Part shown: one piece after another, positions 25,507 to 32,416 of the stretch
Layout: every line of letters starts with the position of its first letter
Numbering within the stretch: the first letter of the stretch is position 1
From: Gammaproteobacteria bacterium
GTDB taxonomy: Bacteria > Pseudomonadota > Gammaproteobacteria > Beggiatoales > Beggiatoaceae
Direction: 5' to 3'
Assembly: GCA_003645255.1 (NCBI GenBank)
Contig: QNES01000028.1
Coordinates: 1 to 32,416, forward strand
DNA length: 32,416 bases
Made by a program: the position numbers and the translations under genes
The notes under the pieces: generated by a model
Told to the model about the DNA's origin: nothing
Database searches by the model: none
What the model saw: the letters and a program-made list of their open reading frames with translations, nothing else

Positions 25507-25818
25507 TTACCCCGGTCGCCGGCTAACTCTATTAGAATGGGGCAATGCTGCCAGTTTTGTATCAATTTCCGCAAACTTTTCAGTAAATACTTGGTGCATT
25601 TCACCAATGGTGGCAAATTTTTCGTTGATTTCTTTAGAACAAGGAAATCCTTCAAATTTTTCATAAACCATATCAACACAAGCCGAAAATAAATCTTTCA
25701 ATTCGGTTTCGTTCATAGAACCATTGTTAGCAGCAGCCTTTGCCGGGATGGCACTGGATGCTAAACTGGCTGAAATTTCAAGCAATTTTAATGCGTTGTT
25801 TTGCTGAATTTGAATCAT
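25507..25818 (-). CDS. Small protein of unknown function, about 103 aa
   Basis: I chose the ATG at 25818 (MIQIQQNNALKLLEISASLA) because GGAG stands 8 nt before it; an ATG at 25851 lacks one. The protein is soluble, with an Ala/Ser-rich stretch (SAIPAKAAANNGS) linking a short N-terminal helix to a longer helical part containing ELKDLFSACVDMVYEKFEGF and a possible amphipathic coil FATIGEMHQVFTEKFAEIDT. No family recognised. Its last residues (NRVSRRPG) abut a dispersed repeat, so the natural C-terminus may have been altered. Good RBS and codon pattern make it a likely real gene. Confidence 0.6.
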   Translation of the reverse strand: MIQIQQNNALKLLEISASLASSAIPAKAAANNGSMNETELKDLFSACVDMVYEKFEGFPCSKEINEKFATIGEMHQVFTEKFAEIDTKLAALPHSNRVSRRPG

Positions 25819-25939
25819 TAATTTTACTCCATGTATGGATTTTTCACACAAAACAATACTATATCAAATTAATAGGTATGGTTCAAGCTAAAAATATTCC
25901 CAATTACTTCACGCAGTGAACCAATTTCCAATTCCCAAA

Positions 25940-27682
25940 CTACTCTTGCGCTTCCAACTCTACGGCTGGACCCCACACCTTAATACTATTTAATTCATCA
26001 ACGGATGCTAATGTGCGTCCATCTAAACTAAACGCAACCGATTTTCCTAAAACTTCTAGTTGTAAAGTAGAAAGAGTATCTCCATTTTGTACCTTCCATA
26101 AATTAATATCAGAACCACTGACTGAGGCTAACACGTTCCCATCTGGGCTAAAAGCAAGCGAAACGACATTTTTTTCAAATACAGGAAAAATACGTGGTGG
26201 TTCACAGGGAGGAATACGCCATAGCTTAATCGTTTGATCATCACCTCCTAATGCTAAAAGTTTACCATCTGAGCTAAAGGCAAGAGATTGTATAACACCT
26301 TCATGCTCCCTTAATGTATAAAGTGGTACTGTATTAAACCACAGTTTAATCGTTTTATCCTGACTGCCTGATGCAATGACTAAAATATTATCTTCATAGG
26401 TGGTAATAGCAATAGATGTCACTTCATCTTTATGTCCATTCAATGTTTGTAGCACTTTGCCGGTATTGATTCCCCACACTTTAACCGTTTTATCTACACC
26501 GCCGGATACCAGTTGTTTGCCATCTTTAGTAAAGGCAACCGAATTAACCGCTTTTTTATGTCCTTCACTAAAAAATATTCCATCCCCTAGTGTACTTATT
26601 AAGGTGCCTGTCTTGACTTTCCATAGTTTAATGGTATTATCCAAACTACCCGATGCCAGTATTTTACCATCAGGACTGAAGGCAACCGAAGATACACCGT
26701 ATTTATGCCCTTTAAGGATATGTCGTATTTTACCTGTGCTGACTTGCCTTAACTTAATCACTTTGCCCGTGACGGAAGCTAAAGTTTTTAAATTTGGACT
26801 AAAAGCAGCCAGGGAAATGGCTTTTTTATCCCCTTGCCAATTCAATTGCTCAATTATTGGTAAATGTTGATTAAAATTAATCAACCATTCTTTTCCTAAT
26901 CCTACCAAAACGGACTTATAAGGCCTTAGTTGATTTTTTCCCCATTCTACATAGAGGTACAAAGATTTTTGGGAACCGCCTTCCCAAAGTTTTTTAGCAT
27001 CATCGCGTTTAGCTGTAATATAACCTTGGTTCGGCAATTCATAAGCTTTTGCCCACGACGCTTGCCATTCAACACGTACAGGAAAGGTTTGATTTTCAAT
27101 ATTGTAACTTTCTTTATCTAAGTAGGCGATACCGGCTTGATAATCCGCATTTTGTTGCAACACGGCTTGATTAAATTTGTCAATTAATTTCAGACGGCGT
27201 TGTTGAAATTCTTCTTCCGTTTCAAAAGCATCCCGTTTTGGTTCAAGCATATCCGATAAATGAGTGGATAAAGGTGTTGGTTGTGGTAAGTCAACCAGGA
27301 TAACTTTTTTGGACACCACCGCGCCGTTAGTAATCAGGATGTCTAAATTTTCACTTTTTTTTCCCACTTTTTTTATGGTTATTTGATGTTTACCTTCGGG
27401 CAGTTTGAGTACGATTGGGGTACTATTGCCAAAAAGTTTACCATTGACATAAATATCTGCCTCCCTAGGCGTTGTAGTTATTGCAATTACACCTTCATTG
27501 ATAGACTGGCTTGGTGAAGTTTTTTCTATAACTGGCTCAACGGGTACTGAAGTTTTTTCATGAGTTTCTTCATTGACAGGTGGTACTGAAAATTTAACTT
27601 CTTTTTTATTAACAGATTCAGCTAATACTGAAAAAGCGAAAAATAAATTCAAAACGGCTAGCAATAAACTCAGTTTTTTCAT
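25940..27682 (-). CDS. Exported PEGA-domain protein with WD40 propeller, about 580 aa
   Basis: The ATG at 27682 is chosen: AAAGG lies 7 nt upstream and it starts a clean signal peptide (MKKLSLLLAVLNLFFAFSVL, cleavage near AES). A PEGA domain follows at about 60-130 (ITTTPREADIYVNGKLFGNS, LKLPEGKHQITIKKVGK), a surface or cell-wall associated module. The middle (about 140-270) is charged and helical. From about 280 to the end there are six to seven WD40 repeats with GH...V.S.AFS.DG..LASGS.D.TIKLW patterns, e.g. GVSSVAFSPDGKILASGSLD. A periplasmic WD40 propeller suggests protein-protein scaffolding. Same strand as the helical exported protein upstream, 67 nt away, so probably an operon. No enzymatic motif. 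Confidence 0.88.
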   Translation of the reverse strand: MKKLSLLLAVLNLFFAFSVLAESVNKKEVKFSVPPVNEETHEKTSVPVEPVIEKTSPSQSINEGVIAITTTPREADIYVNGKLFGNSTPIVLKLPEGKHQITIKKVGKKSENLDILITNGAVVSKKVILVDLPQPTPLSTHLSDMLEPKRDAFETEEEFQQRRLKLIDKFNQAVLQQNADYQAGIAYLDKESYNIENQTFPVRVEWQASWAKAYELPNQGYITAKRDDAKKLWEGGSQKSLYLYVEWGKNQLRPYKSVLVGLGKEWLINFNQHLPIIEQLNWQGDKKAISLAAFSPNLKTLASVTGKVIKLRQVSTGKIRHILKGHKYGVSSVAFSPDGKILASGSLDNTIKLWKVKTGTLISTLGDGIFFSEGHKKAVNSVAFTKDGKQLVSGGVDKTVKVWGINTGKVLQTLNGHKDEVTSIAITTYEDNILVIASGSQDKTIKLWFNTVPLYTLREHEGVIQSLAFSSDGKLLALGGDDQTIKLWRIPPCEPPRIFPVFEKNVVSLAFSPDGNVLASVSGSDINLWKVQNGDTLSTLQLEVLGKSVAFSLDGRTLASVDELNSIKVWGPAVELEAQE

Positions 27683-27707
27683 GTTTTTACCTTTAAAGAA
27701 GCGTATA

Positions 27708-27741
27708 AGAAATACTATTTCTTTCAATAAATCGGATTTCT
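27708..27741. repeat. Dispersed hairpin with mixed arms (ACTA left, CCGA-type right)
   Basis: The left arm is AGAAATACTATTTC, the right arm is AATCGGATTTCT. Ends pair, but the core ACTA faces TCGG, so the arms come from two subtypes. Located between two co-directional exported-protein genes. Confidence 0.75.
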
Positions 27742-27749
27742 TTCAAACC

Positions 27750-28892
27750 TCAATTGTTTTTTGAACCAAATAAAATAGCCTGGTATTTACTTGGATTCGC
27801 TAAGGTTTTTGTGATAATCAGCGATATTTTACCTATCACTTTGGCTATTTTTAAACCGGTTAACACCGGTATTAACTCAGCCACATTTGTATCTATATGG
27901 GATCCGGCTTTAATATTTTTATTAAGCTGTTTAAATTGTTGTACTAATAAATAATTATGCCTAGCAATGATTTTTTCTAAACTCGGATTTTGTGCTGGCA
28001 ATTCTTTTACCATCGCGGGTTCCATCAGTTGAGTTTTAAGCTGGAGCGTTTCTATAATGGCATCTCGCATTTCCTTAATGCTTTTGGCTATTTCATTTTG
28101 CTTCGTTTGCATTAATTTTTGATAGGCAAAACGCTCTTTTTTATCTAATAGTGCCGTAAATACTTTAGTATCTATGAAAATATCTAAATTGAGCAATTGA
28201 TATTTACGAGCCGCAACCAAAGGTGCATGTTGTTTTTCTGCTATACGCCCTTCATTAAACAGGCGGCGAGCAATTTTTTCCCGCAATTCGATGTTATCTA
28301 TATCACTCAGTTCTTTTTCAATTCTTTGTTTTTCAGTTTCAAAAGCGAGTTCTATCGCCTGGGGGATTTGTTTTGCCCCATAAAAAGTCATGACAAACGC
28401 ATCAAAAACCAATGGTTCATTAAAATTTTTTGCTCTTTGGAAAGCAATTTCGTGAGTTTTTAGTAACGCCTCAATTGATTCAACTACATTAGAAAATTCG
28501 GCTATAAACCTTAAATAACCTTCAAACTTATCTGATGCCCTAATTAATTTAAATATGGCAGAAATCGCATAATGATTAAGCGAAGACTGTGGTTTAATAT
28601 TTAAAAAATCCCGATAAGTGGATTCTTGATTAAGCAAGTAAGCCTGTTGCCAAGCCTGTAAGTAAGCCCTATTATCGCTATCAAATTGACTATATTTAAT
28701 GGCGACTTCACGCCATACTGGGTAGGCATTTTGTTCACGAGCTATTTGAAGTGCCAATGGATAAGCTGCTTCCCAGTCATCCAAAGCTTCTAAACCGATG
28801 ACAATTTCTTCGTCAGTAATAGCAAACGCTGCTAACACAAAACCGAGTAAAAAGCCTGTTAGTAATAATTTTATATAAGTATTTGTTTTCAT
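27750..28892 (-). CDS. Exported alpha-helical protein of unknown function, 380 aa
   Basis: The N-terminus MKTNTYIKLLLTGFLLGFVL followed by AAFA reads as a signal peptide. The mature part is almost wholly helical, with TPR-like spacing of aromatic and Ala residues (LEALDDWEAAYPLALQIARE, AYLQAWQQAYLLNQES), then a long charged stretch likely to form coiled coil (about 180-300). A moderately hydrophobic segment near 350 (LKIAKVIGKISLIITKTLA) may bind membrane. No family recognised. No clear SD at the ATG. It precedes the PEGA/WD40 gene on the same strand and may form a periplasmic complex with it; that is inference from position. Confidence 0.75.
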   Translation of the reverse strand: MKTNTYIKLLLTGFLLGFVLAAFAITDEEIVIGLEALDDWEAAYPLALQIAREQNAYPVWREVAIKYSQFDSDNRAYLQAWQQAYLLNQESTYRDFLNIKPQSSLNHYAISAIFKLIRASDKFEGYLRFIAEFSNVVESIEALLKTHEIAFQRAKNFNEPLVFDAFVMTFYGAKQIPQAIELAFETEKQRIEKELSDIDNIELREKIARRLFNEGRIAEKQHAPLVAARKYQLLNLDIFIDTKVFTALLDKKERFAYQKLMQTKQNEIAKSIKEMRDAIIETLQLKTQLMEPAMVKELPAQNPSLEKIIARHNYLLVQQFKQLNKNIKAGSHIDTNVAELIPVLTGLKIAKVIGKISLIITKTLANPSKYQAILFGSKNN

Positions 28893-28931
28893 TATATTTA
28901 TTTAATTGTAACTGCTCAGCCTTGGCATTTT

Positions 28932-28965
28932 AGAAATACTATTTTTTTCAAAAATCGGATTTTTT
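28932..28965. repeat. Dispersed hairpin with mixed arms
   Basis: The left arm AGAAATACTATTTTTTT is of the ACTA subtype and the right arm AAAATCGGATTTTT of the CCGA subtype with its terminal TTTCT worn to TTTTT. Second chimera of the family. Confidence 0.65.
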
Positions 28966-29000
28966 ATAATAGACATGTTCCTAATTAATTTTGAACTGTG

Positions 29001-29027
29001 ATTTTTATGATTTTTATGATTTTTATG
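29001..29027 (+). repeat. Perfect tandem repeat ATTTTTATG x3
   Basis: Three exact 9-nt copies. A slippage-prone microsatellite-like tract in a non-coding spacer. Confidence 0.85.
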
Positions 29028-29050
29028 AAGGGTTGCTCAAAGTTATGTAG

Positions 29051-29076
29051 GGTGGGCAAGTTTTTTTTTGCCCACC
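29051..29076. repeat. GGTGGGCAA/TTGCCCACC hairpin
   Basis: Perfect 9-bp arms around an 8-nt T-rich loop, preceded by GTAGG. Same GTAGGGTGGG family as 6506-6538. Lies about 190 nt past slt on the minus strand. Confidence 0.75.
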
Positions 29077-29262
29077 AACCGTTTAAAAAAAAAGTCCAAA
29101 AATTACCCGTTAGTAGTATAACGAAAATTTTTAGCAAAAAAAATTTCTTTAAACCAGGCAGTCATATTAATCTATACTGATTGCCCTTGAGTTTCGTGAA
29201 AACATTGCCAAAAGACACCAGCGGAGTTGAAAAAAACGTAGGTGAATGAATTTTCACAAATT

Positions 29263-31215
29263 TCAAGTACGCTCAGTATATATACACTCATCAGCCAAAA
29301 TGGTATCAAGTAGCATCGGTTTGACTCGTGTATGTCCCACTATCTGAAATTCAAAAACTGGCGCGTAGCTTAACACGCGCTTAACATAATCACGGGTTTG
29401 CGTAAACGGAATCAATTCAATCCAAACATCCGGTGGAAAACAACCATATTTTTTACTCCAGCGTTTAGCACGGGTTGGTCCCGCATTATAAGCAGCTGTG
29501 GCTAACAAGTGATTATCATCAAAACGATTGAGCATTTGCCTCAAATAAGCGCTACCTAATTGAATATTCGTATCAGGCACTAAAATTTTTTGAGTACTTT
29601 TCAACCGGATTTTTTGTTTTCGAGCGACTTCCCTAGCCGTAGCAGGCATTAATTGCATCAGTCCTAAAGCCCCAGCACCAGAACGGACATCCGTTTGAAA
29701 AGCACTTTCCTGACGTATTACCGCATAAATGTAGGCAGAATCTAACTGTTGAGCCTTTGCATGAGTAAATACTGGATCATAAAATGGCAATGGAAAACGT
29801 ATCTTAAGGTCATTATAAACTTTAGCTTTATGAGCGGTGAAAATAGCTTGATCATGCCATCCCATTTCATGAGCAATAGCGACGGCTGCTTTTAACTCAT
29901 TTTGATTCAAAGTTGACTGTGCCTTATGCCATTCAGAACGGGCAAAGGCTGGCCATCCAACAAAATACAATTCACGAGCACGTACCAATCCGGCATTTTT
30001 TTTCACTTTAGCGATAAGTCTTTTACTCACATTCAAGGGCTGTTGTTGGAATGAATAAGGCTTATTAATTCGGTTCGCGGCTGAAAAACCATAATAGTCT
30101 CGATATTGGGATAAAATCCGAAAACGTTTTTCAGCCTCATCAGTTTGTTCGAGTTGTTCCAAAGCACGCGCCCACCAATATTGCCATTGGTACTGATTTT
30201 CTTCATCTTTGACGACTAAATCTTGACTCAGTGTGATCACCTTTTTCCAATCTTCAGCGATGAGAGCCATTTTTAATTTTGCTTGATTGACTTGGTCATT
30301 TCGCCACTCTTCATCCACTTTTTCCAGCCAATGCGCCGCTTCGGGATGATTTTGTGATACACCTTTGAGGGCAATATAGCGCAACATTTCCCCTTTTTCT
30401 GAGCGATTAAAGGTATAACGTTTTTTATACTCTTCCCAATAAGCATAAGCTTGATCAACATTTTTACGGGCTAACCGTTTAATGCCATGTAAAACTATCA
30501 CACGGGCAATCGCAGTATCGGGGTACTTAAATTTTTTGAGAGTGTAAGCTGATTTTTTGTGCATCGATTGCCACAGCTTGACTAATTTTTGGTCCGATTT
30601 TGGTAAACCTTTTGCAATAAAACGCGCTAATCCATACTTACCGTTTTCCATGCTGAGACGAATACGTTGCCAACGGTTATGATGGGTAATGAGATCATGA
30701 GCATATAAGTAATCAAATGCCGGATCACAAGCTTTAGGCTGAGATTTTCCAACGAGCCATAAATTTTTTGCTTCATCCACGAGATCATTATTCAATTTTT
30801 CCCGTGTGTGAAGGTGCGCTGTTAGGTAATTGCACCGCAAAAGGGTATTTTTTTGCGGCGCGTAAGCGGCGATAAAAGTTACCCAATCACGTTTTTTAGT
30901 CAGTTGCCGAAGCCAAGCCCGCCGTAAAGGCGGTATCATAGGACTGTCGTGGTATTGCTCTAAGAATGCTTGAATAGTTTGGGCATTTTCTGACTTAAGG
31001 TGGGCTCTAAGATAGAAGTAGCGTAGATAGTGAACAATTGGATAGTCTGATAATTGAGCAGACAAGCGTTCAAAAGATTTCAAGTCTTTACTTGATAAAG
31101 CTTGATAGGCAGATTTAAATTGCCAGCGTTGTTGCAACAAACTTTTGGCATAAGCGTTTGGTAAGCCACCTAATAGAAGGCATAATACCCATGATAAAAG
31201 TATTGTTATTTTCAT
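29263..31215 (-). CDS. slt: Soluble lytic murein transglycosylase
   Basis: Cleaves the MurNAc-GlcNAc bond of peptidoglycan in the periplasm with 1,6-anhydro product. The signal peptide is MKITILLSWVLCLLLGGLPN followed by AYA. The N-terminal ~450 residues are the superhelical U/L-domain repeats (short helical pairs, e.g. YQWQYWWARALEQLEQTDEA). The C-terminal catalytic domain carries VIRQESAFQTDVRSGAGALG with the catalytic Glu near 503, then LMQLMPATA and AATAYNAGPTRAKRW. At 650 aa it matches E. coli Slt70. GGA lies about 8 nt from the ATG. It follows trmJ by 65 nt on the same strand, with a hairpin between. Confidence 0.94.
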   Translation of the reverse strand: MKITILLSWVLCLLLGGLPNAYAKSLLQQRWQFKSAYQALSSKDLKSFERLSAQLSDYPIVHYLRYFYLRAHLKSENAQTIQAFLEQYHDSPMIPPLRRAWLRQLTKKRDWVTFIAAYAPQKNTLLRCNYLTAHLHTREKLNNDLVDEAKNLWLVGKSQPKACDPAFDYLYAHDLITHHNRWQRIRLSMENGKYGLARFIAKGLPKSDQKLVKLWQSMHKKSAYTLKKFKYPDTAIARVIVLHGIKRLARKNVDQAYAYWEEYKKRYTFNRSEKGEMLRYIALKGVSQNHPEAAHWLEKVDEEWRNDQVNQAKLKMALIAEDWKKVITLSQDLVVKDEENQYQWQYWWARALEQLEQTDEAEKRFRILSQYRDYYGFSAANRINKPYSFQQQPLNVSKRLIAKVKKNAGLVRARELYFVGWPAFARSEWHKAQSTLNQNELKAAVAIAHEMGWHDQAIFTAHKAKVYNDLKIRFPLPFYDPVFTHAKAQQLDSAYIYAVIRQESAFQTDVRSGAGALGLMQLMPATAREVARKQKIRLKSTQKILVPDTNIQLGSAYLRQMLNRFDDNHLLATAAYNAGPTRAKRWSKKYGCFPPDVWIELIPFTQTRDYVKRVLSYAPVFEFQIVGHTRVKPMLLDTILADECIYTERT

Positions 31216-31248
31216 TGTTATGTTCCAATAAATGTTTGTATTTGTTCT

Positions 31249-31281
31249 AAAAATACTACATCTTTAAAAAATAGTATTTTT
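31249..31281. repeat. Dispersed hairpin, ACTA type, worn
   Basis: AAAAATACTACATCTTTAAA pairs with the right arm ATAGTATTTTT; ends have decayed from AGAAAT. Its right end reaches the trmJ stop codon, so it likely serves as the transcript 3' structure. Confidence 0.7.
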
Positions 31282-32021
31282 CACTCATAATCCATCCGTT
31301 TTTCACACTGCGTTTGTGCTGCGGTCAGAATACCTCGCAAAATACTCACTTCTGAGTCAATCAATTGTACTCTATTAAATAAACGATGTAAGCGCCGCAT
31401 TAAGCGTCTCGGTTTTTTGGGGTCCAAAAAATCAATATCAATCAATGTCTGCTCAAGGTGTTCATAAAATTGTGCCATCTCTTCTGCTGAAGCAGGTACC
31501 GATTTTGCAATCTCCCCTCTTTCATGAAGGGTAGCTGGAGATTTCGCCAAATCAGCACACCGTAACTCATAAGCTAATATCTGCACAGCTGATGCTACAT
31601 TTAGGGAGCTAAACGTCGTTTTAGTGGGAATTTGTACTAAATAATGACATAATTCCAATTCTTGATTTGTCAAACCAGAACTTTCCCGTCCAAATACGAA
31701 AGCCACTTTACCGGGACAAGCGAAAGCTTTTTCAACACTAGCTTTGGGTGTTAATATTGGCCAGGCGATGGAACGATGTCGAGCACTGGTACCTAATATA
31801 AGATGACAATCCCGTAAACTTTCTTCATAACTTTCAAAGATTTGTGTATTGGCCAAAATATCATCGGCCCCCGCAGCGCGTGCAGTCGCTTCAGCGCAGG
31901 GAAAAAGTTTAGGTTGCACCAATCGCAAATGCGAAAGGCCCATCGTTTTCATGGCTCGCGCTGCTGCCCCGATATTACCGGGGTGCGTGGTTTCAACTAA
32001 GATAATTTTAATGTTATCCAA
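31281..32021 (-). CDS. trmJ: tRNA 2'-O-methyltransferase, Cm32/Um32 (TrmJ)
   Basis: SPOUT-class methyltransferase for position 32 of the tRNA anticodon loop. Motifs: IKIILVETTHPGNIGAAARA at 4-23 with the conserved Asn-Ile-Gly-Ala-Ala-Arg, then MGLSHLRLVQP, VAFVFGRESSGLTNQELELC (motif 2) and the knotted SAM site IPTKTTFSSLNVASAVQILA. At 246 aa it fits the family. The frame has no ATG before residue 24, and a stop (TAA of a TAACTGA-type repeat) lies three codons upstream of the TTG, so TTG at 32021 must start it, or the ATT one codon pair earlier. TTG is preferred because it keeps the 9-nt distance to the TAACTGA unit seen elsewhere. Confidence 0.92.
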   Translation of the reverse strand: MDNIKIILVETTHPGNIGAAARAMKTMGLSHLRLVQPKLFPCAEATARAAGADDILANTQIFESYEESLRDCHLILGTSARHRSIAWPILTPKASVEKAFACPGKVAFVFGRESSGLTNQELELCHYLVQIPTKTTFSSLNVASAVQILAYELRCADLAKSPATLHERGEIAKSVPASAEEMAQFYEHLEQTLIDIDFLDPKKPRRLMRRLHRLFNRVQLIDSEVSILRGILTAAQTQCEKRMDYE

Positions 32022-32023
32022 AA

Positions 32024-32058
32024 TAAGTTATCAGTTATCAATTATCAGTTATCAATTA
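32024..32058 (-). promoter_or_regulatory. TAACTGA array (5 units) before the trmJ start codon
   Basis: Five contiguous heptamers; minus-strand order TAATTGA, TAACTGA, TAATTGA, TAACTGA, TAACTTA. The last exact unit ends 9 nt before the TTG start. Exact and TAATTGA units alternate, suggesting a 14-nt duplication. Confidence 0.82.
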
Positions 32059-32100
32059 TAACCCACTAATATATTAGCATCAATAGCAATCATAATTTCA

Positions 32101-32133
32101 AAAAATACTATTTTTGCCAAAAAGAGTATTTCT
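32101..32133. repeat. Dispersed hairpin, ACTA type
   Basis: AAAAATACTATTTTT and AAAAAGAGTATTTCT pair with two mismatches around GCC. Its right end touches the MITE-like element that begins at 32136. Confidence 0.75.
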
Positions 32134-32135
32134 AT

Positions 32136-32273
32136 GAACCTATCCCACTATTTGTTTTTTAGCTAAGAAATCCGATTTTTTGAAAAAATGGGATTTCTTA
32201 AAGCTCGTGTTTTGGTCAAAAACCAAACAATTTTTCTTTGGGATTCTGCATTTTTGAATAGTGGGAGAGGTTC
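32136..32273. mobile_element. MITE-like element, 138 bp, with 17-bp terminal inverted repeats
   Basis: The left end GAACCTATCCCACTATT and the right end, read inverted, GAACCTCTCCCACTATT differ at one base. TAT flanks both sides (32133-32135 and 32274-32276), consistent with a 3-bp target duplication. There is no coding capacity; an AGAAATCCGA hairpin (32166-32198) sits inside. A probable transposase C-terminus begins 60 nt to the right. Confidence 0.55.
32166..32198. repeat. Dispersed hairpin, CCGA type, nested in the MITE-like element
   Basis: AGAAATCCGATTTTTT and AAAAAATGGGATTTCT pair with one mismatch around G (CCGA opposite TGGG). Either the element carried the hairpin or the hairpin entered it. 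Confidence 0.75.
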
Positions 32274-32332
32274 TATAAAATGGATTGCTGAATATTAGAC
32301 TTGTCCCGAAATAATAGCTTATAAAGTATTGA

Positions 32333-32416
32333 TTAACAACGTATTTTTAAATTCCATAATCCCGCCACTTGAAAAATAACTTCATCAACCCAATTTTTAG
32401 TTGTACGGTTACGAAA
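32333..32416 (-). CDS. C-terminal end of a probable transposase, partial
   Basis: Minus-strand frame open from the right edge to TAA at 32333, 27 residues: FRNRTTKNWVDEVIFQVAGL and then WNLKIRC. The pattern (basic turn, FxDEVIF-like helix, AGLWN) resembles the last helix of DDE transposases of the IS4/IS5 kind, but the fragment is too short to assign a family. The MITE-like element next to it is consistent with an insertion sequence here. Confidence 0.4.
   Translation of the reverse strand, partial: FRNRTTKNWVDEVIFQVAGLWNLKIRC

Larger units (their letters stand above)
28893..29262. other. Intergenic region with three repeat types, no gene
   Basis: Holds a mixed-arm hairpin (28932-28965), a 9-nt tandem repeat (29001-29027) and a GGTGGGCAA hairpin (29051-29076). 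A 60-codon plus-strand frame starting inside the tandem repeat is made of these repeats and was not called. The slt gene ends at 29263 without an obvious strong terminator. Confidence 0.6.

Noticed and set aside
26400-26870. 156-codon plus-strand open frame
   Set aside because: Antisense to the WD40 repeats; its periodic Leu/Pro pattern reflects the repeat codons on the other strand.
28998-29180. 60-codon plus-strand open frame starting MIFMIFMIFM
   Set aside because: The start lies in the ATTTTTATG tandem repeat and the body in a hairpin repeat; no RBS or family.

Overview
The window looks like a chromosomal segment of a giant sulfur bacterium of the Beggiatoaceae (Beggiatoa/Thiomargarita/Thioploca type). 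Grounds: an aprBA pair for adenylylsulfate reductase, AT-rich intergenic DNA full of short hairpin repeats, and intergenic direct repeats of the heptamer TAACTGA, which have been described as abundant in marine Beggiatoaceae. The genus cannot be fixed from the sequence alone. Nearly every gene is on the minus strand; the only convincing plus-strand gene is a glycosyltransferase-methyltransferase at 10026-12332. No rRNA, tRNA or CRISPR array was seen.

Layout. 1-813: start of a secreted PKD-domain protein running off the left edge. 1319-2605: secreted protein of unknown function. 3181-6462: two-domain glycosyltransferase translationally coupled to a Panacea (SocA-like) antitoxin-domain gene, preceded by a DUF433/DUF5615 toxin-antitoxin-like pair. 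6716-9788: two hexose-phosphate mutases (AlgC/ManB-type and Pgm). 10026-12332: GT2-methyltransferase fusion. 12513-17546: a very large secreted multidomain protein (Fn3/PKD-like, cohesin-like, dockerin, carboxypeptidase-regulatory-like, DUF11, VWA) interrupted by one in-frame TAA. 18531-19227: decayed rloB and rloA remnants beside a large DNA methyltransferase (19268-22075). 22703-25159: aprB-aprA with an intercistronic hairpin and a downstream terminator. 25507-28892: small unknown protein, PEGA/WD40 exported protein and a helical exported protein. 29263-32021: slt and trmJ. 32022-32416: repeats, a MITE-like element and the C-terminus of a probable transposase.

How the parts relate. The mutases supply glucose-1-P and mannose-1-P/glucose-1-P for sugar nucleotides that the two multidomain glycosyltransferases could use for surface polysaccharide. 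The exported modular proteins (PKD, cohesin/dockerin, VWA, PEGA/WD40) fit a cell-surface role. AprBA works in dissimilatory sulfite oxidation, but its usual partners are not in the window. The defence-related content is partly intact (DUF433/DUF5615, Panacea, DNA methyltransferase) and partly decayed (rloAB).

Most notable observations: (i) three TAACTGA arrays each place an exact heptamer 9-11 nt before a start codon, in the Shine-Dalgarno region, and two of the three genes are antitoxin-type genes; (ii) one in-frame stop splits a 1,677-codon secreted protein exactly at a linker/domain boundary; (iii) a Panacea gene overlaps a glycosyltransferase gene by one base; (iv) a family of about 12 AGAAA...TTTCT hairpins shows compensatory changes and mixed-arm chimeras; (v) two overlapping palindromes lie about 70 nt upstream of aprB.
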